A stretch of 64,000 nucleotides of DNA, taken from NCBI GenBank assembly GCA_018831265.1, contig JAHJCO010000035.1, forward strand, positions 1 through 64,000, given 5' to 3'. A program made the translations under genes and the position numbers. This DNA is from Actinomycetota bacterium. GTDB lineage: Bacteria > Actinomycetota > Geothermincolia > Fen-727 > Anoxymicrobiaceae. The notes under the pieces are model-generated. The model searched no databases. It was not told where the DNA came from and saw nothing but the letters and a program-made list of their open reading frames with translations. This document shows positions 22,527-30,533 of the stretch, one piece after another (positions within the stretch are counted from its first letter, which is position 1; each line of letters opens with the position of its first letter).

Positions 22527-23645
22527 TCAGTCGCCCCGACCCCCGCCGACCATTCTGACCCTGTCCAGGAAGTACTGCCAGTCAGCGAAAGGAACATCGG
22601 GCGGGACGCTGTGGTCGATGGCGGGGATGTAGCCGCCCCTTGCCAGCATCGGCGGGACCACGCGCTCGATCTCCGCGTCGATCGCGGCGCGGCCGTTCGC
22701 GAGGGCACGCTTGTCCATGCCGCCCCAGATGACGAACTGACGCGGCCAGTCACGGCGTACCTGGAGCACGTCCATGCCCGCCTGTACCTCGAACGGCCAG
22801 AGCATGTTCACGCCGGCTCTTACGAACAGGGGTATAAGCTCGGTGCACCTGCCGTCTGTGTCCAACCCGATGATCGGGATATCCAGCTCGCCTTTCAGGA
22901 ACCCTATGAGCTCATGGTAGTACGGGCTCATGAACTCCTCGAAAACGCGGGGGCCTATCATCGGCCCGTTGAGATAGCACATGTCCTCCCAGAGGCTCGC
23001 CATCTCGGGCCTGCGCATCGAGGCCAGTCCGGCGAAGACCCCCTTCCATAGAGCCACCCAGTGAGTGGAGATCTCATGGAGGAGATCGGGCTGCCTCTTG
23101 TATGCGATCATGAGCCGGTTGAATCCCAGGAGGTGCCGGTGCGTACCGAACAACCCGGTGAAGTAGGCGCAGAGCGGCCAGTTGCGTTCCGCGTCGAACT
23201 CGATGAGGGCTTTTGCCACCTCCAGGCGGCCCGGGGTTACCGGGTCGAGACGCGGCTTTATCGCGTCCCAGCTCTCACTGTCTTTCACCGGCGAGTCCAG
23301 CCAGGCGGGAATGGTGCTCGCACCGTCCTTGAGGACCTTCACCGTGGAACCGGAGATATCGCGCTTGACGGTGAAGCGCTCGTCCTCCTCGAGGACCTCT
23401 TCCTCGAAGACGGGGTCGAAGCCCGGGTGCTTGTCGGCCCCGAGCGGCACGGGCAACTGGGGGTCGAAGCCGCTGTAGAGGTACGCGCTCACGTCCTCGT
23501 TTATCTCGGGGGGAAGGCCCTCGGAGTGCCAGCGCTCCAGGGTTTCGGGCCAGAAGCCGATGGTCTCCGTGCGTACGGGCCTGTCCGTCGGCTCGAACGC
23601 CGCGGTGGCAAGAAGCCTCTCCCTGGGGGTCATCTCATCGCCCAC
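22527..23645 (-). CDS. Uroporphyrinogen decarboxylase-like (URO-D family) protein
   Basis: A 372-residue TIM-barrel protein of the URO-D superfamily (RERLLATAAFEPTDRPVRTE, LTGLFGTHRHLLGFNRLMIAY-type core, IIGLDTDGRCTELIPLFVRAGVN). Such divergent members in anaerobes are usually corrinoid methyltransferases (MtaA/CmuA-like) or of unknown function, not haem enzymes. No corrinoid protein gene is adjacent. The GTG at 23645 was chosen because GGAGGGAAGGA lies five bases upstream; the ATG four codons later is possible. The longer open frame upstream is a shadow of the plus-strand cupin gene. Confidence 0.75.
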   Translation of the reverse strand: MGDEMTPRERLLATAAFEPTDRPVRTETIGFWPETLERWHSEGLPPEINEDVSAYLYSGFDPQLPVPLGADKHPGFDPVFEEEVLEEDERFTVKRDISGSTVKVLKDGASTIPAWLDSPVKDSESWDAIKPRLDPVTPGRLEVAKALIEFDAERNWPLCAYFTGLFGTHRHLLGFNRLMIAYKRQPDLLHEISTHWVALWKGVFAGLASMRRPEMASLWEDMCYLNGPMIGPRVFEEFMSPYYHELIGFLKGELDIPIIGLDTDGRCTELIPLFVRAGVNMLWPFEVQAGMDVLQVRRDWPRQFVIWGGMDKRALANGRAAIDAEIERVVPPMLARGGYIPAIDHSVPPDVPFADWQYFLDRVRMVGGGRGD

Positions 23646-23723
23646 CGATGTCCTTCCCTCCTCGACCGGCAACGATAACGGTATCATTGACCGCGATGGT
23701 TCGTCATCACATGGAGGTGAGCG

Positions 23724-24062
23724 GTGGACGACAGCGAGCGTGGTTCCGATCTCAAGGGCCGGGTCATGAAGCCTGCGGAGCTTGCCGTCTACCAGGAGGG
23801 GTCGGTGGTCAGCCGCGAGGTCATGAAGGGGAAAGCGGGCACGGTGACGGTGTTCGCGTTCGACGAGGGCGAGGGCCTGAGCGAGCACACCGCGCCGTTC
23901 GACGCGATGGTGCAGGTGCTGGAGGGCCGCGTGGAGGTCACCATCGACGGGGAGCCGCTCGAGGTAGGCGAGGGCGAGGTGGTTATAATGCCGGCAGACC
24001 ACCCGCACGCCCTCAAAGCCCTCACGCCCTTCAAAATGCTCCTCACCCTGATCAAGACGTAA
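23724..24062 (+). CDS. Cupin-domain protein
   Basis: A 112-residue single cupin with beta-barrel motif LSEHTAPFDAMVQVLEGRVEVTIDG and second motif PADHPHALKAL. The first motif has one His and no HxH, so metal binding would be weaker than in classical cupins. The cytoplasmic role is unknown; possibly a small-molecule sensor or isomerase. GGAGGTG precedes the GTG start. It is the only plus-strand gene between 20.8 and 44.1 kb, divergent from the URO-D-like gene with 78 bases between them. Confidence 0.75.
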   Translation: MDDSERGSDLKGRVMKPAELAVYQEGSVVSREVMKGKAGTVTVFAFDEGEGLSEHTAPFDAMVQVLEGRVEVTIDGEPLEVGEGEVVIMPADHPHALKALTPFKMLLTLIKT

Positions 24063-24066
24063 CAAA

Positions 24067-24127
24067 TGTGCAAAGGGGTCAGGCACTTCTGCACATCCTG
24101 TGTAAAGGGGTCAGGCACTTCTGCACA
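24067..24127 (+). repeat. Family A hairpins A2a and A2b, tandem
   Basis: Two direct copies at 24067-24095 and 24099-24127 with core GGGGTCAGGCACTT and arms TGTGCA/TGCACA; the second has one stem mismatch (TGTGTA). They start four bases after the cupin stop codon, in the same orientation relative to the gene as the other family A copies. Confidence 0.8.
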
Positions 24128-24146
24128 TTCTGGCAATCTCTACCAA

Positions 24147-24247
24147 TGAGAAATAACCTCAACCATTATTTCTCAAAACCGCATGTGACAGGACGGCCGG
24201 GGTAGTGATGCGGTTGAGTGAGAAAAGATGGTTGAGGTGAATTCTCA
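24147..24247. repeat. Family C two-hairpin element C2
   Basis: Left hairpin 24147-24175 (arms of about ten bases, TGAGAAATAA/TTATTTCTCA) and right hairpin 24219-24247 (TGAGAA/TTCTCA) in inverted orientation, with a partly inverted centre (AACCGCAT...ATGCGGTT). The outer TCA at 24245-24247 is the stop codon of the BKACE gene. Confidence 0.8.
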
Positions 24248-25081
24248 GAGGTGGAGGATGGTGCGGGCTTCGGCTGGGGATGCGACCTCGCGGCCGAGTT
24301 CGGCCGCCAGCCGGACCACCCGCTCGACGAACTGCGCGTTGGACTCCGCGAGCTCGCCTTTCCGGTAGTAGACGTTGTCCTCGAGCCCCACCCTCACGTG
24401 CCCACCCATGATGATCGACATCGTGTTCAGGGGGAGCTGGGCGCGCCCGATCCCCGTCACGTTGAACAGGGCCCCCTCTGGGAGCATCTCCACCATGTAC
24501 ACGAGGTTCGCGGGGGTGCCGGGGTAGCCTCCCATTCCGCCGACGTTCATCACGAAGTTCACGTAGTACGGCTCTGCCAGCAGCCCCTTTTCGATGAGGC
24601 TGTCCACCTCACCGAGCATGGACGGGTTGTAGACCTCCATCTCAGGCTTTATCCCACGCGTGAGCATCTCGGAAGCGAAGGCCTCGATCTCCGAGCGCAG
24701 GTTGAAGAACGGGGTCTCCTCGGGCTCCTCGCGCGTGCCGGTGAAGAACACCACCGAGCCCATGTTCAACGACGCCATGTCCGGCGCGGCGTCCAGGGAG
24801 CTGATGCGCCGCTCGATGGGGATGCCCGGCCCGCCCGTGGTGTTCTGCACGACGACGTCGCAGCTCTCCAGGATGCCCTCGTTGATGCGCCCGAATATCC
24901 CGGGGTCCCCGACCCCCCGCCCCTCGGGATCGCGCGCGTGCAGATGCACTATGGCGGCACCGGCCTCGCGGCATCGCACGGCGTCGGCTATTATCTCGTC
25001 CGGCTGCTCGGGCAGCGCGGGGTTCGCCTCCTTGCCGTGGAGCCCGCCGGTCAACGCCGCCGTTATGATGAGCTTGTCCAT
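24245..25081 (-). CDS. Beta-keto acid cleavage enzyme (BKACE, DUF849 family)
   Basis: A 278-residue TIM-barrel zinc enzyme of the 3-keto-5-aminohexanoate cleavage family. It would condense a beta-keto acid with acetyl-CoA to give acetoacetate and a new CoA ester. Typical marks are an N-terminal LIITAALTGG, the zinc-binding HLHARDPEGRG (about 46-56), QNTTGG, and the late IMGGHVRVGLEDNVYY with a metal His. GAGGAGCGG precedes the ATG. The stop codon TGA is the first triplet of repeat C2. It belongs to the catabolic block; the exact beta-keto acid is unknown. Confidence 0.9.
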   Translation of the reverse strand: MDKLIITAALTGGLHGKEANPALPEQPDEIIADAVRCREAGAAIVHLHARDPEGRGVGDPGIFGRINEGILESCDVVVQNTTGGPGIPIERRISSLDAAPDMASLNMGSVVFFTGTREEPEETPFFNLRSEIEAFASEMLTRGIKPEMEVYNPSMLGEVDSLIEKGLLAEPYYVNFVMNVGGMGGYPGTPANLVYMVEMLPEGALFNVTGIGRAQLPLNTMSIIMGGHVRVGLEDNVYYRKGELAESNAQFVERVVRLAAELGREVASPAEARTILHL

Positions 25082-25092
25082 CCGCTCCTCCT

Positions 25093-25186
25093 GTGAAAGT
25101 CTACCTCAGACCAAAACTTTCACCTCGGACGCTTGGATCATCGTTTCAAGCCGCTTGTGAAAGAAATGGTCTGAGGTATTCTTTCA
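25093..25186. repeat. Family C two-hairpin element C3
   Basis: Left hairpin 25093-25123 (arms GTGAAAG/CTTTCAC) and right hairpin 25158-25186 (arms TGAAAGAA/TTCTTTCA), both with core ACCTCAGACCA or its complement. The stop codon of the cupin gene is at 25184-25186, inside the right stem. Confidence 0.8.
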
Positions 25187-25564
25187 TGATGGCATCATCC
25201 GCGCGATGTAGTCCGGGGGGGCCGGCGGCACGAAAACGCACATCAGCTCCAGCGGCTCGTCCCCGTCGTTCAGCGTCCGGTGCTCCACCCCCGGAGGCGC
25301 GTACATGGCCGCCCCAGGCTTGAGCTCCACCTCGCGGCCGGCTAGCCAGCCCCTGCCGTGACCCCTCGTCACCACCATGAGCTCTCCCGAGCCCTCGTGG
25401 GAGTGGAGGTCGGTTCCGCCACCGCGAGGCGCGAGCGTGCTGACGAGCAGGGTGAAGTCGGTGACATCCTCGTGGGTCTCCGGCGACATCACCACCTTGA
25501 GCTCCCGTTCGAACGGCGGCGGGACCCTGCGCGGAGGTATCTGCGAGGAGTCGGCGTATGCCAC
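25184..25564 (-). CDS. Cupin-domain protein
   Basis: A 126-residue cupin with motif 1 GTDLHSHEGSGELMVVTRGHGRGWLAG (a HxH pair about 55-57) and motif 2 PPGVEHRTLNDG, so a mononuclear metal site is likely. It may isomerise or bind a pathway intermediate. GTG start with GAGGTG upstream; the preceding gene's stop is six bases before the start. The stop codon TGA lies inside repeat element C3. The gene sits between the isomerase-like and BKACE genes of the catabolic block. Confidence 0.8.
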   Translation of the reverse strand: MAYADSSQIPPRRVPPPFERELKVVMSPETHEDVTDFTLLVSTLAPRGGGTDLHSHEGSGELMVVTRGHGRGWLAGREVELKPGAAMYAPPGVEHRTLNDGDEPLELMCVFVPPAPPDYIARMMPS

Positions 25565-25567
25565 TGG

Positions 25568-26959
25568 TCAGCACCTCTCGATCTCTATGTCAATGAAGTC
25601 ACACAGCATCTCGAGCCTTGCCAAGTCCCTGTCGAGGTCTTCCGTTGGAAGGAACGTGTAGTGGTTGCCCACCGCGCCTCTCTCCAGGAACGCCTCCGGA
25701 TCGTCGAGGCCCACCTTCAGGCACAGGCGCCCCGGCATGGTCTTCGAGTCGCTGCCCAGGAACTCACCCGTAGCGACCGTCATGCGCTCCAGGTCCCTGC
25801 CCCAGATCCGCGCCACCAGCGCCTTCGCGGGGTAGATCTCGGGGAAGCAGACGCCCAGGACCCCCACCTCGTAGAGGCTCATCAGGGTGCCGGCTTCCAC
25901 GCGGACCCGTCGAGCATCACCGGCAAGCTCCGCGGGTCCGCTGCAGGTTCCGGCGAGAAGTATCCCGTCCTCCCCGACCTTCCAGGGGTCTGCCATGCAC
26001 GGCACGACCCCCAGCAGGTGCCTGAAGAGCATCTGCTGGGCGCACTGGACGACGTCGCTCTCACATCCCACCACCACCGAGCCAAGCGCGTGGCCCTTGA
26101 GGCAGCCGCTCGCGCCGCAGCGCCCCAGCACCCCGGTGTATCCGGCCGGGTCCGGCCCCCCGTAGCAGTTCATGGCGACCCCGGTAAGCCCGAGCCGCTC
26201 CTGGAGCCGCTCCACCGCCAGCGAAACCCTGGCGCTGGCCCGGATCGCCTCCACGGGCCCCTCCTCGGAGGGAAGCTGCATTCCCAGGTCCCTGAGCCTC
26301 CGCACCAGGGCACCGACCTGCGACGGCGTGACATCGTCCATCGCCGTCTGCAGCATGGAGATGTCCACCTCGGCGTACGCGGGGCCGAGGCTACTTGTCA
26401 GGGTATCGGGGTGCCAGTTGCTGGCCGGCATGACCTCGTAGTAGGACCCCCCCACCAGGCCGATCTTCTCCCGCTTCATCGCGAACGCGGTGTGCGCCGA
26501 CCGGGCGAATCGCTCAAGCCTCTCCAGTGTATCGGCGTCGGCCGGGTCCCCCCAGATGGAGGCGACCTTCAGGGCCTGCCGGACCCTCGCCTCGTCGCGC
26601 AGGTAGCCGATCCCCGAGCCCGCCGAGGCCATGCTCCACCATTCGCTCCGTGGGAAGTACCACACCCCCACCGGCCCGCCGAAGCTCGCCAGGTTTGCGG
26701 TCTGCCTCGCCGAGGTCCCTGTGAAGGTGATGCCCAGGAGCGCGGCGTGCTGGCCGGCGGCCGACAGCGCGTTGGCGGTGATGACGTCAGGGTCGATGTC
26801 GGGCCCGAACTCGGTCAGCTCCCAGCCCATGCGCTTGACGGCGGCCTTGACCCTGCCCACGAACCCGGATAGGCCCCGCACGTTGCGCGGCTTCTCCGCG
26901 TCCAGTATGTACTGGACGGCGATCTTCGGCCTGCTGGACACCCTTGGCAGCCTGGACAT
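25568..26959 (-). CDS. L-fucose/arabinose isomerase-like protein
   Basis: A 463-residue protein with the size and layout of the FucI/AraA-like superfamily. It has an N-terminal Rossmann-like domain (PKIAVQYILDAEKPRNVRGL), a central GTSARQTANLASFGGPVGVW segment, and a C-terminal half with MNCYGG, GALGxC-like GHALGSVVVGCESDV and GTCSGPAEL. It may isomerise a sugar-like acid or bind one. Catalytic residues cannot be assigned with confidence. ATG at 26959 has GAGGAGG upstream. It precedes the cupin gene by three bases, so the two products likely act together. Confidence 0.65.
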   Translation of the reverse strand: MSRLPRVSSRPKIAVQYILDAEKPRNVRGLSGFVGRVKAAVKRMGWELTEFGPDIDPDVITANALSAAGQHAALLGITFTGTSARQTANLASFGGPVGVWYFPRSEWWSMASAGSGIGYLRDEARVRQALKVASIWGDPADADTLERLERFARSAHTAFAMKREKIGLVGGSYYEVMPASNWHPDTLTSSLGPAYAEVDISMLQTAMDDVTPSQVGALVRRLRDLGMQLPSEEGPVEAIRASARVSLAVERLQERLGLTGVAMNCYGGPDPAGYTGVLGRCGASGCLKGHALGSVVVGCESDVVQCAQQMLFRHLLGVVPCMADPWKVGEDGILLAGTCSGPAELAGDARRVRVEAGTLMSLYEVGVLGVCFPEIYPAKALVARIWGRDLERMTVATGEFLGSDSKTMPGRLCLKVGLDDPEAFLERGAVGNHYTFLPTEDLDRDLARLEMLCDFIDIEIERC

Positions 26960-27022
26960 CGAGCCTCCTCGCCTTGTCAGGGCCCCGCACCGGGTTCGCA
27001 CGAGGACCTTCACACCAGTCGT

Positions 27023-27051
27023 TTCGCATCGGCGTCTGACCCCGATGCGAA
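27023..27051 (-). repeat. Hairpin repeat with CGTCTGACCCC core
   Basis: A perfect ten-base stem (TTCGCATCGG/CCGATGCGAA) around CGTCTGACC. On the minus strand the core reads GGGGTCAGACG and follows the TPP-enzyme stop codon by about 20 bases. It links the GGGTCAGGC and GTCAGACG repeat types. Confidence 0.7.
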
Positions 27052-27071
27052 TATTCGACCTCCCTGTGCTG

Positions 27072-28877
27072 CTAGGTCAGCCTCTCCTCGCTCCGGGCCT
27101 TCTCGTAGGCGGCGCGTCGCTTCTTCAGGTAGGCGGGAACCGGCACGTCCCACCACCCGACCGCCGGGCTCCCCGAGTAAGGGTACCTGCGGTGGACCAC
27201 GACCTCGACCAGCGACGGCCTCCCGCTCGCGAGCGCCTTCTTCAGCGCGGGGCCTATTCCGGAGCGCGAATCCACGCGCGTGGCATTCCAGCCGAACGCT
27301 CTGGCGGCCGCCGCGCAATCGACCTCGTAGAGGCCCCCGCCCGGGCGCTCGAAGTCGACCGCCTCGGCGCGCTCCTCACCGTATGCGTCCATCTGCAGGT
27401 CCTTTATCGCGAGCCACCCCTGGTTGTTCACGACCACCATGGTGACAGGGACGTCCGCCATGACCGCGGTCGCCATCTCCTGCATGGTCATCATGAAGTC
27501 GCCGTCCCCGACGAGGCCGACCACCTGCCGGTCCGGTTGCGCCAGCTTGACCCCGATCGTCGCCGGGAGGGTGAACCCCATTGTGGAGAAGCCGCCCGTG
27601 GTGATACAGGTCCCCGGCACGTAGAACCCAAACTCCTGGAGCATCTGTGCCTGCGTGTTACCCGACGATGTCACCAGGAAGGCGTCGCGTGCGATTGTCC
27701 CGCGTATCTCGTGCAGGACCTGGGAGATGGTGGGCAGCTTCGTGCGCACCCGAAGCAGCCGGGCAACGTGGGCCTCCCAGGCTTTGCGTTCGACTGCTAT
27801 CTCCTTTACGAACGCGGGGTTGGTGATGTCGCGCTTCGAGGCGATCTCCTCGAGGTTGCAGGCCATCTGCTCGAGCACGGCCGCCGCGTCCCCCTGGATG
27901 CCCACCTCGACAGGGTAGTTCTTGCCGATCTCGTAGGGGTCTATGTCGACGTGTATGAGCTTTGTGGGCGGGATGGCGAAGGCCACCCCGTATCGATACG
28001 AGCACGACGTCTCGTCTGCAAACCGGCATCCCACCGCCAGCAGCACGTCGGCGCTCGAGGTCATCTCCAGCCCCACCGACGTCCCCTTGGAGCCGGTGTG
28101 CCACGCGTAGAGCGGGTGGTCCTCGGGAAAGCACCCCTTGCCCGCCATCGTGGTCACGACAGCCGCGCCCTTCAGCTCGGCCAGGCGACTCAGGGCCTCC
28201 TGCGCGCCGGACGCGGCCACCCCTCCCCCCGCCAGGATGACCGGCCTCTTCGCCCCGGCCAGCAGCCTGGCCGCCTTCTCGATCTCACAGCCGTCTCCCT
28301 CCGGCCGCCCCCGAGGGCTGGAGGCGAACGGCCGGGGCATCCTGACCTCCGCGGCCGCGCACTGCACGTCCATGGGCAGCACCACGTTCACGGGCCCGCG
28401 CCTGCCGGTCATCATGACGTTGAAGGCGCGCTTCATGATGCCGGGTAGCTGCTCGACGGTGTCCACCCTCATGGAGCGCTTCACCACCGGGGCAAGGACG
28501 CTGGCGAAGTCGTCGTCCCGGGTGCGCTCGAGCTCCTGGAGCAGGCCCTTTCCCCGCATGTGCGTGTGGGCTGAACCAGTCAGGATGAGGACCGCGGTGG
28601 AGTCCGCGAAGGCGGTGCCGGCGCCTATCGCGGTGTTGATGGCGCCGGGGCCGATGCTGGTGAAGACGGCCAGGGGCCGCCCGGAGGCGCGGTAGTAGCC
28701 GTCCGCCAGGTGCACCCCGCTCATCTCCTGCATCACCTTGAGCACGGTGATGCGGCTCTCACGCCCCAGGAAGGCATCCGCCAGCCCCAGGCACCCGTGC
28801 CCGGGGATGCCCGCGACGTATGGAACCCCCTGCGCTATCAAGTACTCGGCGACTATCTCCCCGCCGGTGAGCCTCAT
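27072..28877 (-). CDS. Thiamine pyrophosphate enzyme (acetolactate synthase/benzoylformate decarboxylase-like)
   Basis: A 601-residue three-domain TPP enzyme. The cofactor-activating Glu lies in VMQEMSGVHLADGYYRASG (about residue 51). The middle domain is about 190-330. The Mg-TPP motif GDGDFMMT...NNQGW is near 465-500. Members carry out decarboxylation, carboligation or CoA-cleaving reactions on 2-keto acids; the substrate is not predictable from sequence alone. There is no small regulatory ALS subunit nearby, which argues against branched amino acid synthesis. It lies in the catabolic block, 112 bases before the isomerase-like gene. Confidence 0.88.
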   Translation of the reverse strand: MRLTGGEIVAEYLIAQGVPYVAGIPGHGCLGLADAFLGRESRITVLKVMQEMSGVHLADGYYRASGRPLAVFTSIGPGAINTAIGAGTAFADSTAVLILTGSAHTHMRGKGLLQELERTRDDDFASVLAPVVKRSMRVDTVEQLPGIMKRAFNVMMTGRRGPVNVVLPMDVQCAAAEVRMPRPFASSPRGRPEGDGCEIEKAARLLAGAKRPVILAGGGVAASGAQEALSRLAELKGAAVVTTMAGKGCFPEDHPLYAWHTGSKGTSVGLEMTSSADVLLAVGCRFADETSCSYRYGVAFAIPPTKLIHVDIDPYEIGKNYPVEVGIQGDAAAVLEQMACNLEEIASKRDITNPAFVKEIAVERKAWEAHVARLLRVRTKLPTISQVLHEIRGTIARDAFLVTSSGNTQAQMLQEFGFYVPGTCITTGGFSTMGFTLPATIGVKLAQPDRQVVGLVGDGDFMMTMQEMATAVMADVPVTMVVVNNQGWLAIKDLQMDAYGEERAEAVDFERPGGGLYEVDCAAAARAFGWNATRVDSRSGIGPALKKALASGRPSLVEVVVHRRYPYSGSPAVGWWDVPVPAYLKKRRAAYEKARSEERLT

Positions 28878-28999
28878 GACCCCTCCTTGCCGGTAGCGTC
28901 AATATTTAATCACGTACCGACTGCGAGGTATAACCTGTGCAACATGAGCCCGGCCTCTCGGGCCGGGAGAACATCGGGGCTTGGCGTCTGTGCGAGTAG

Positions 29000-29030
29000 T
29001 GTAGCAAAAGGGCCTGACCCTTTTGCTACA
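29000..29030 (-). repeat. Family A hairpin A3
   Basis: A twelve-base stem (TGTAGCAAAAGG/CCTTTTGCTACA) with core GGGTCAGGCCC on the minus strand. Its arm contains the TAG stop codon (29026-29028) of the FAD oxidoreductase gene. Confidence 0.8.
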
Positions 29031-30516
29031 GGTTGCGGTGTTTGCGGCGGCGGCGGAACACTAAGAACAGGGCCATCAGGGCGGCCAGGAGGGCGAGGAG
29101 GTCCATCGAGTCGTTGGCGCGCATCAGGCGCTCGTAGGGCTCGTACTCTACGTTCAGGTCCGCGCATGTCTCCAGCTTGTCCCGGGCGATCAGCTCGGCG
29201 GTGTGGTTGGCGGTCCAGATGGCCGCTTCCATCCCGCCGCTGCTGACGTGGGTCCTCGTGTAATCGCCCGTCAGGTACAGGTTGTCGATGGGCGAGCGCT
29301 GGTACGGCCGGAAGGACTCCATACCGGGATAGGGGCGGTAGACGCCCTGGCGCTCGCGCACCACCCTCCACTTCTTGACTGCCGCATCGCGCGCGGCCGG
29401 GAAGACCACCTTGACCTGCTCGAGGCACAGGTCCGCGATGGTCTGGTCGGGCAACCCCTGTACGGCGTCGGCGGGTGATATCACCATCTCGAACATGGTC
29501 CCGCCCTCGAAGACGTGGGGCAGCACGTTGGAAAGGTCGGCGTACGTGTTGAAGACGCAGTCGTTGGAGAAGAACGTCACGTCCACGTCGGTGAGCTTGC
29601 GGTCGTACCAGATCTGTATTGATAGCGAGGGCGCGTACTGGAAGCGCCACAAGTTCCGGAAATAGGCCAGCTCGAACGCCTTCTCAGGCAGCACCCTTCG
29701 CAGCGAGTAGGGGCTCATAGCCGAGACGTAGAGGTCGGCGGTCATGCTCTCCGAGCCGTTCACCTTCACGCCGGTGACCCGGCCTCCCTCCATCTCGATG
29801 GCCGTGACCGCCTTTCCCAGGGCGACCTGGCCGCCCTTCCTCCGGATGTACTCCAGGCAGTTGTCCACCCAGATCTCGCCCAGTCCGCCGTTGGCGAAGC
29901 CTATGCGGGAGTTCTCCGCCGAGACGAACATCTTCAGGAACCAGTTGAGCATCACCCTGGCAGAGACCTGGTGGGAGGGCGTGAAGGTCAGCCCGTTTAT
30001 CGCCGGCTCCATCAGCGGGCGCATCACCTCGAGCGAGGTCCACTTCGCCAGGAACGACTCCATGCTTATCCGGTCGGTCTTCTCCATGTCGCGCATCGAC
30101 AGCAGCACGCCCAGGCCCATGGGTCCCAGGCTGGCCAGCACCTTCCAGCGCGGGACCTCGCGATAGTCCTTGAGCAGGTTCATGAAGGCGTACACGGCGT
30201 GCAGCGGCGCGGGCAGGCGCTTGAACTTCAGCACCGCCATCCTGCCACCCTTTTGTGCGTAGTAGAACTCCGAGTCCTTCCAGACGATGTTGCCGGAGAT
30301 CCCCAGGCGGTCGAAGAAGGAGAGCAGGTTCACGTAGTAGGGCATGAACACGTGGAGGGCGTTGTCTATCATGTCCCCGTCGGAGTCGAGCCAGGAGGAG
30401 GCCCTGCCGCCGAATATCTCGTCGGCCTCGATGAGGGTGACCTCGCACCCGAGGTCCAGGAGGTTGATCGCGGTCGCCAGGCCGCTCATCCCTCCGCCCA
30501 TGACCAGTGCCTTCAT
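29026..30516 (-). CDS. FAD-dependent desaturase/amine oxidase-like protein with C-terminal anchor
   Basis: A 496-residue phytoene-desaturase-like flavoprotein. The FAD-binding motif VMGGGMSGLATAINLLDLG opens the protein, followed by EADEIFGGRASSW. The second FAD segment YLTGDYTRTHVSSGGMEAAIWTAN is near 435-458. The last 25 residues are hydrophobic and then basic (ALMALFLVFRRRRKHRNL), a likely membrane anchor. It may desaturate or oxidise a hydrophobic substrate at the membrane. GAAGGTTGCG precedes the ATG. The TAG stop codon lies in hairpin repeat A3. The amidohydrolase gene ends 17 bases upstream. Confidence 0.82.
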   Translation of the reverse strand: MKALVMGGGMSGLATAINLLDLGCEVTLIEADEIFGGRASSWLDSDGDMIDNALHVFMPYYVNLLSFFDRLGISGNIVWKDSEFYYAQKGGRMAVLKFKRLPAPLHAVYAFMNLLKDYREVPRWKVLASLGPMGLGVLLSMRDMEKTDRISMESFLAKWTSLEVMRPLMEPAINGLTFTPSHQVSARVMLNWFLKMFVSAENSRIGFANGGLGEIWVDNCLEYIRRKGGQVALGKAVTAIEMEGGRVTGVKVNGSESMTADLYVSAMSPYSLRRVLPEKAFELAYFRNLWRFQYAPSLSIQIWYDRKLTDVDVTFFSNDCVFNTYADLSNVLPHVFEGGTMFEMVISPADAVQGLPDQTIADLCLEQVKVVFPAARDAAVKKWRVVRERQGVYRPYPGMESFRPYQRSPIDNLYLTGDYTRTHVSSGGMEAAIWTANHTAELIARDKLETCADLNVEYEPYERLMRANDSMDLLALLAALMALFLVFRRRRKHRNL

Positions 30517-30533
30517 CGCAACCTTCCTCTTCC

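Noticed and set aside
21109..22632. A 507-codon plus-strand frame opposite the GspE gene
   Set aside because: It has antisense-type composition and no recognisable motif; the opposite strand encodes a complete ATPase.
23646..24086. A long N-terminal extension of the URO-D-like protein
   Set aside because: It is the antisense of the plus-strand cupin gene; a good ribosome site precedes the GTG at 23645.
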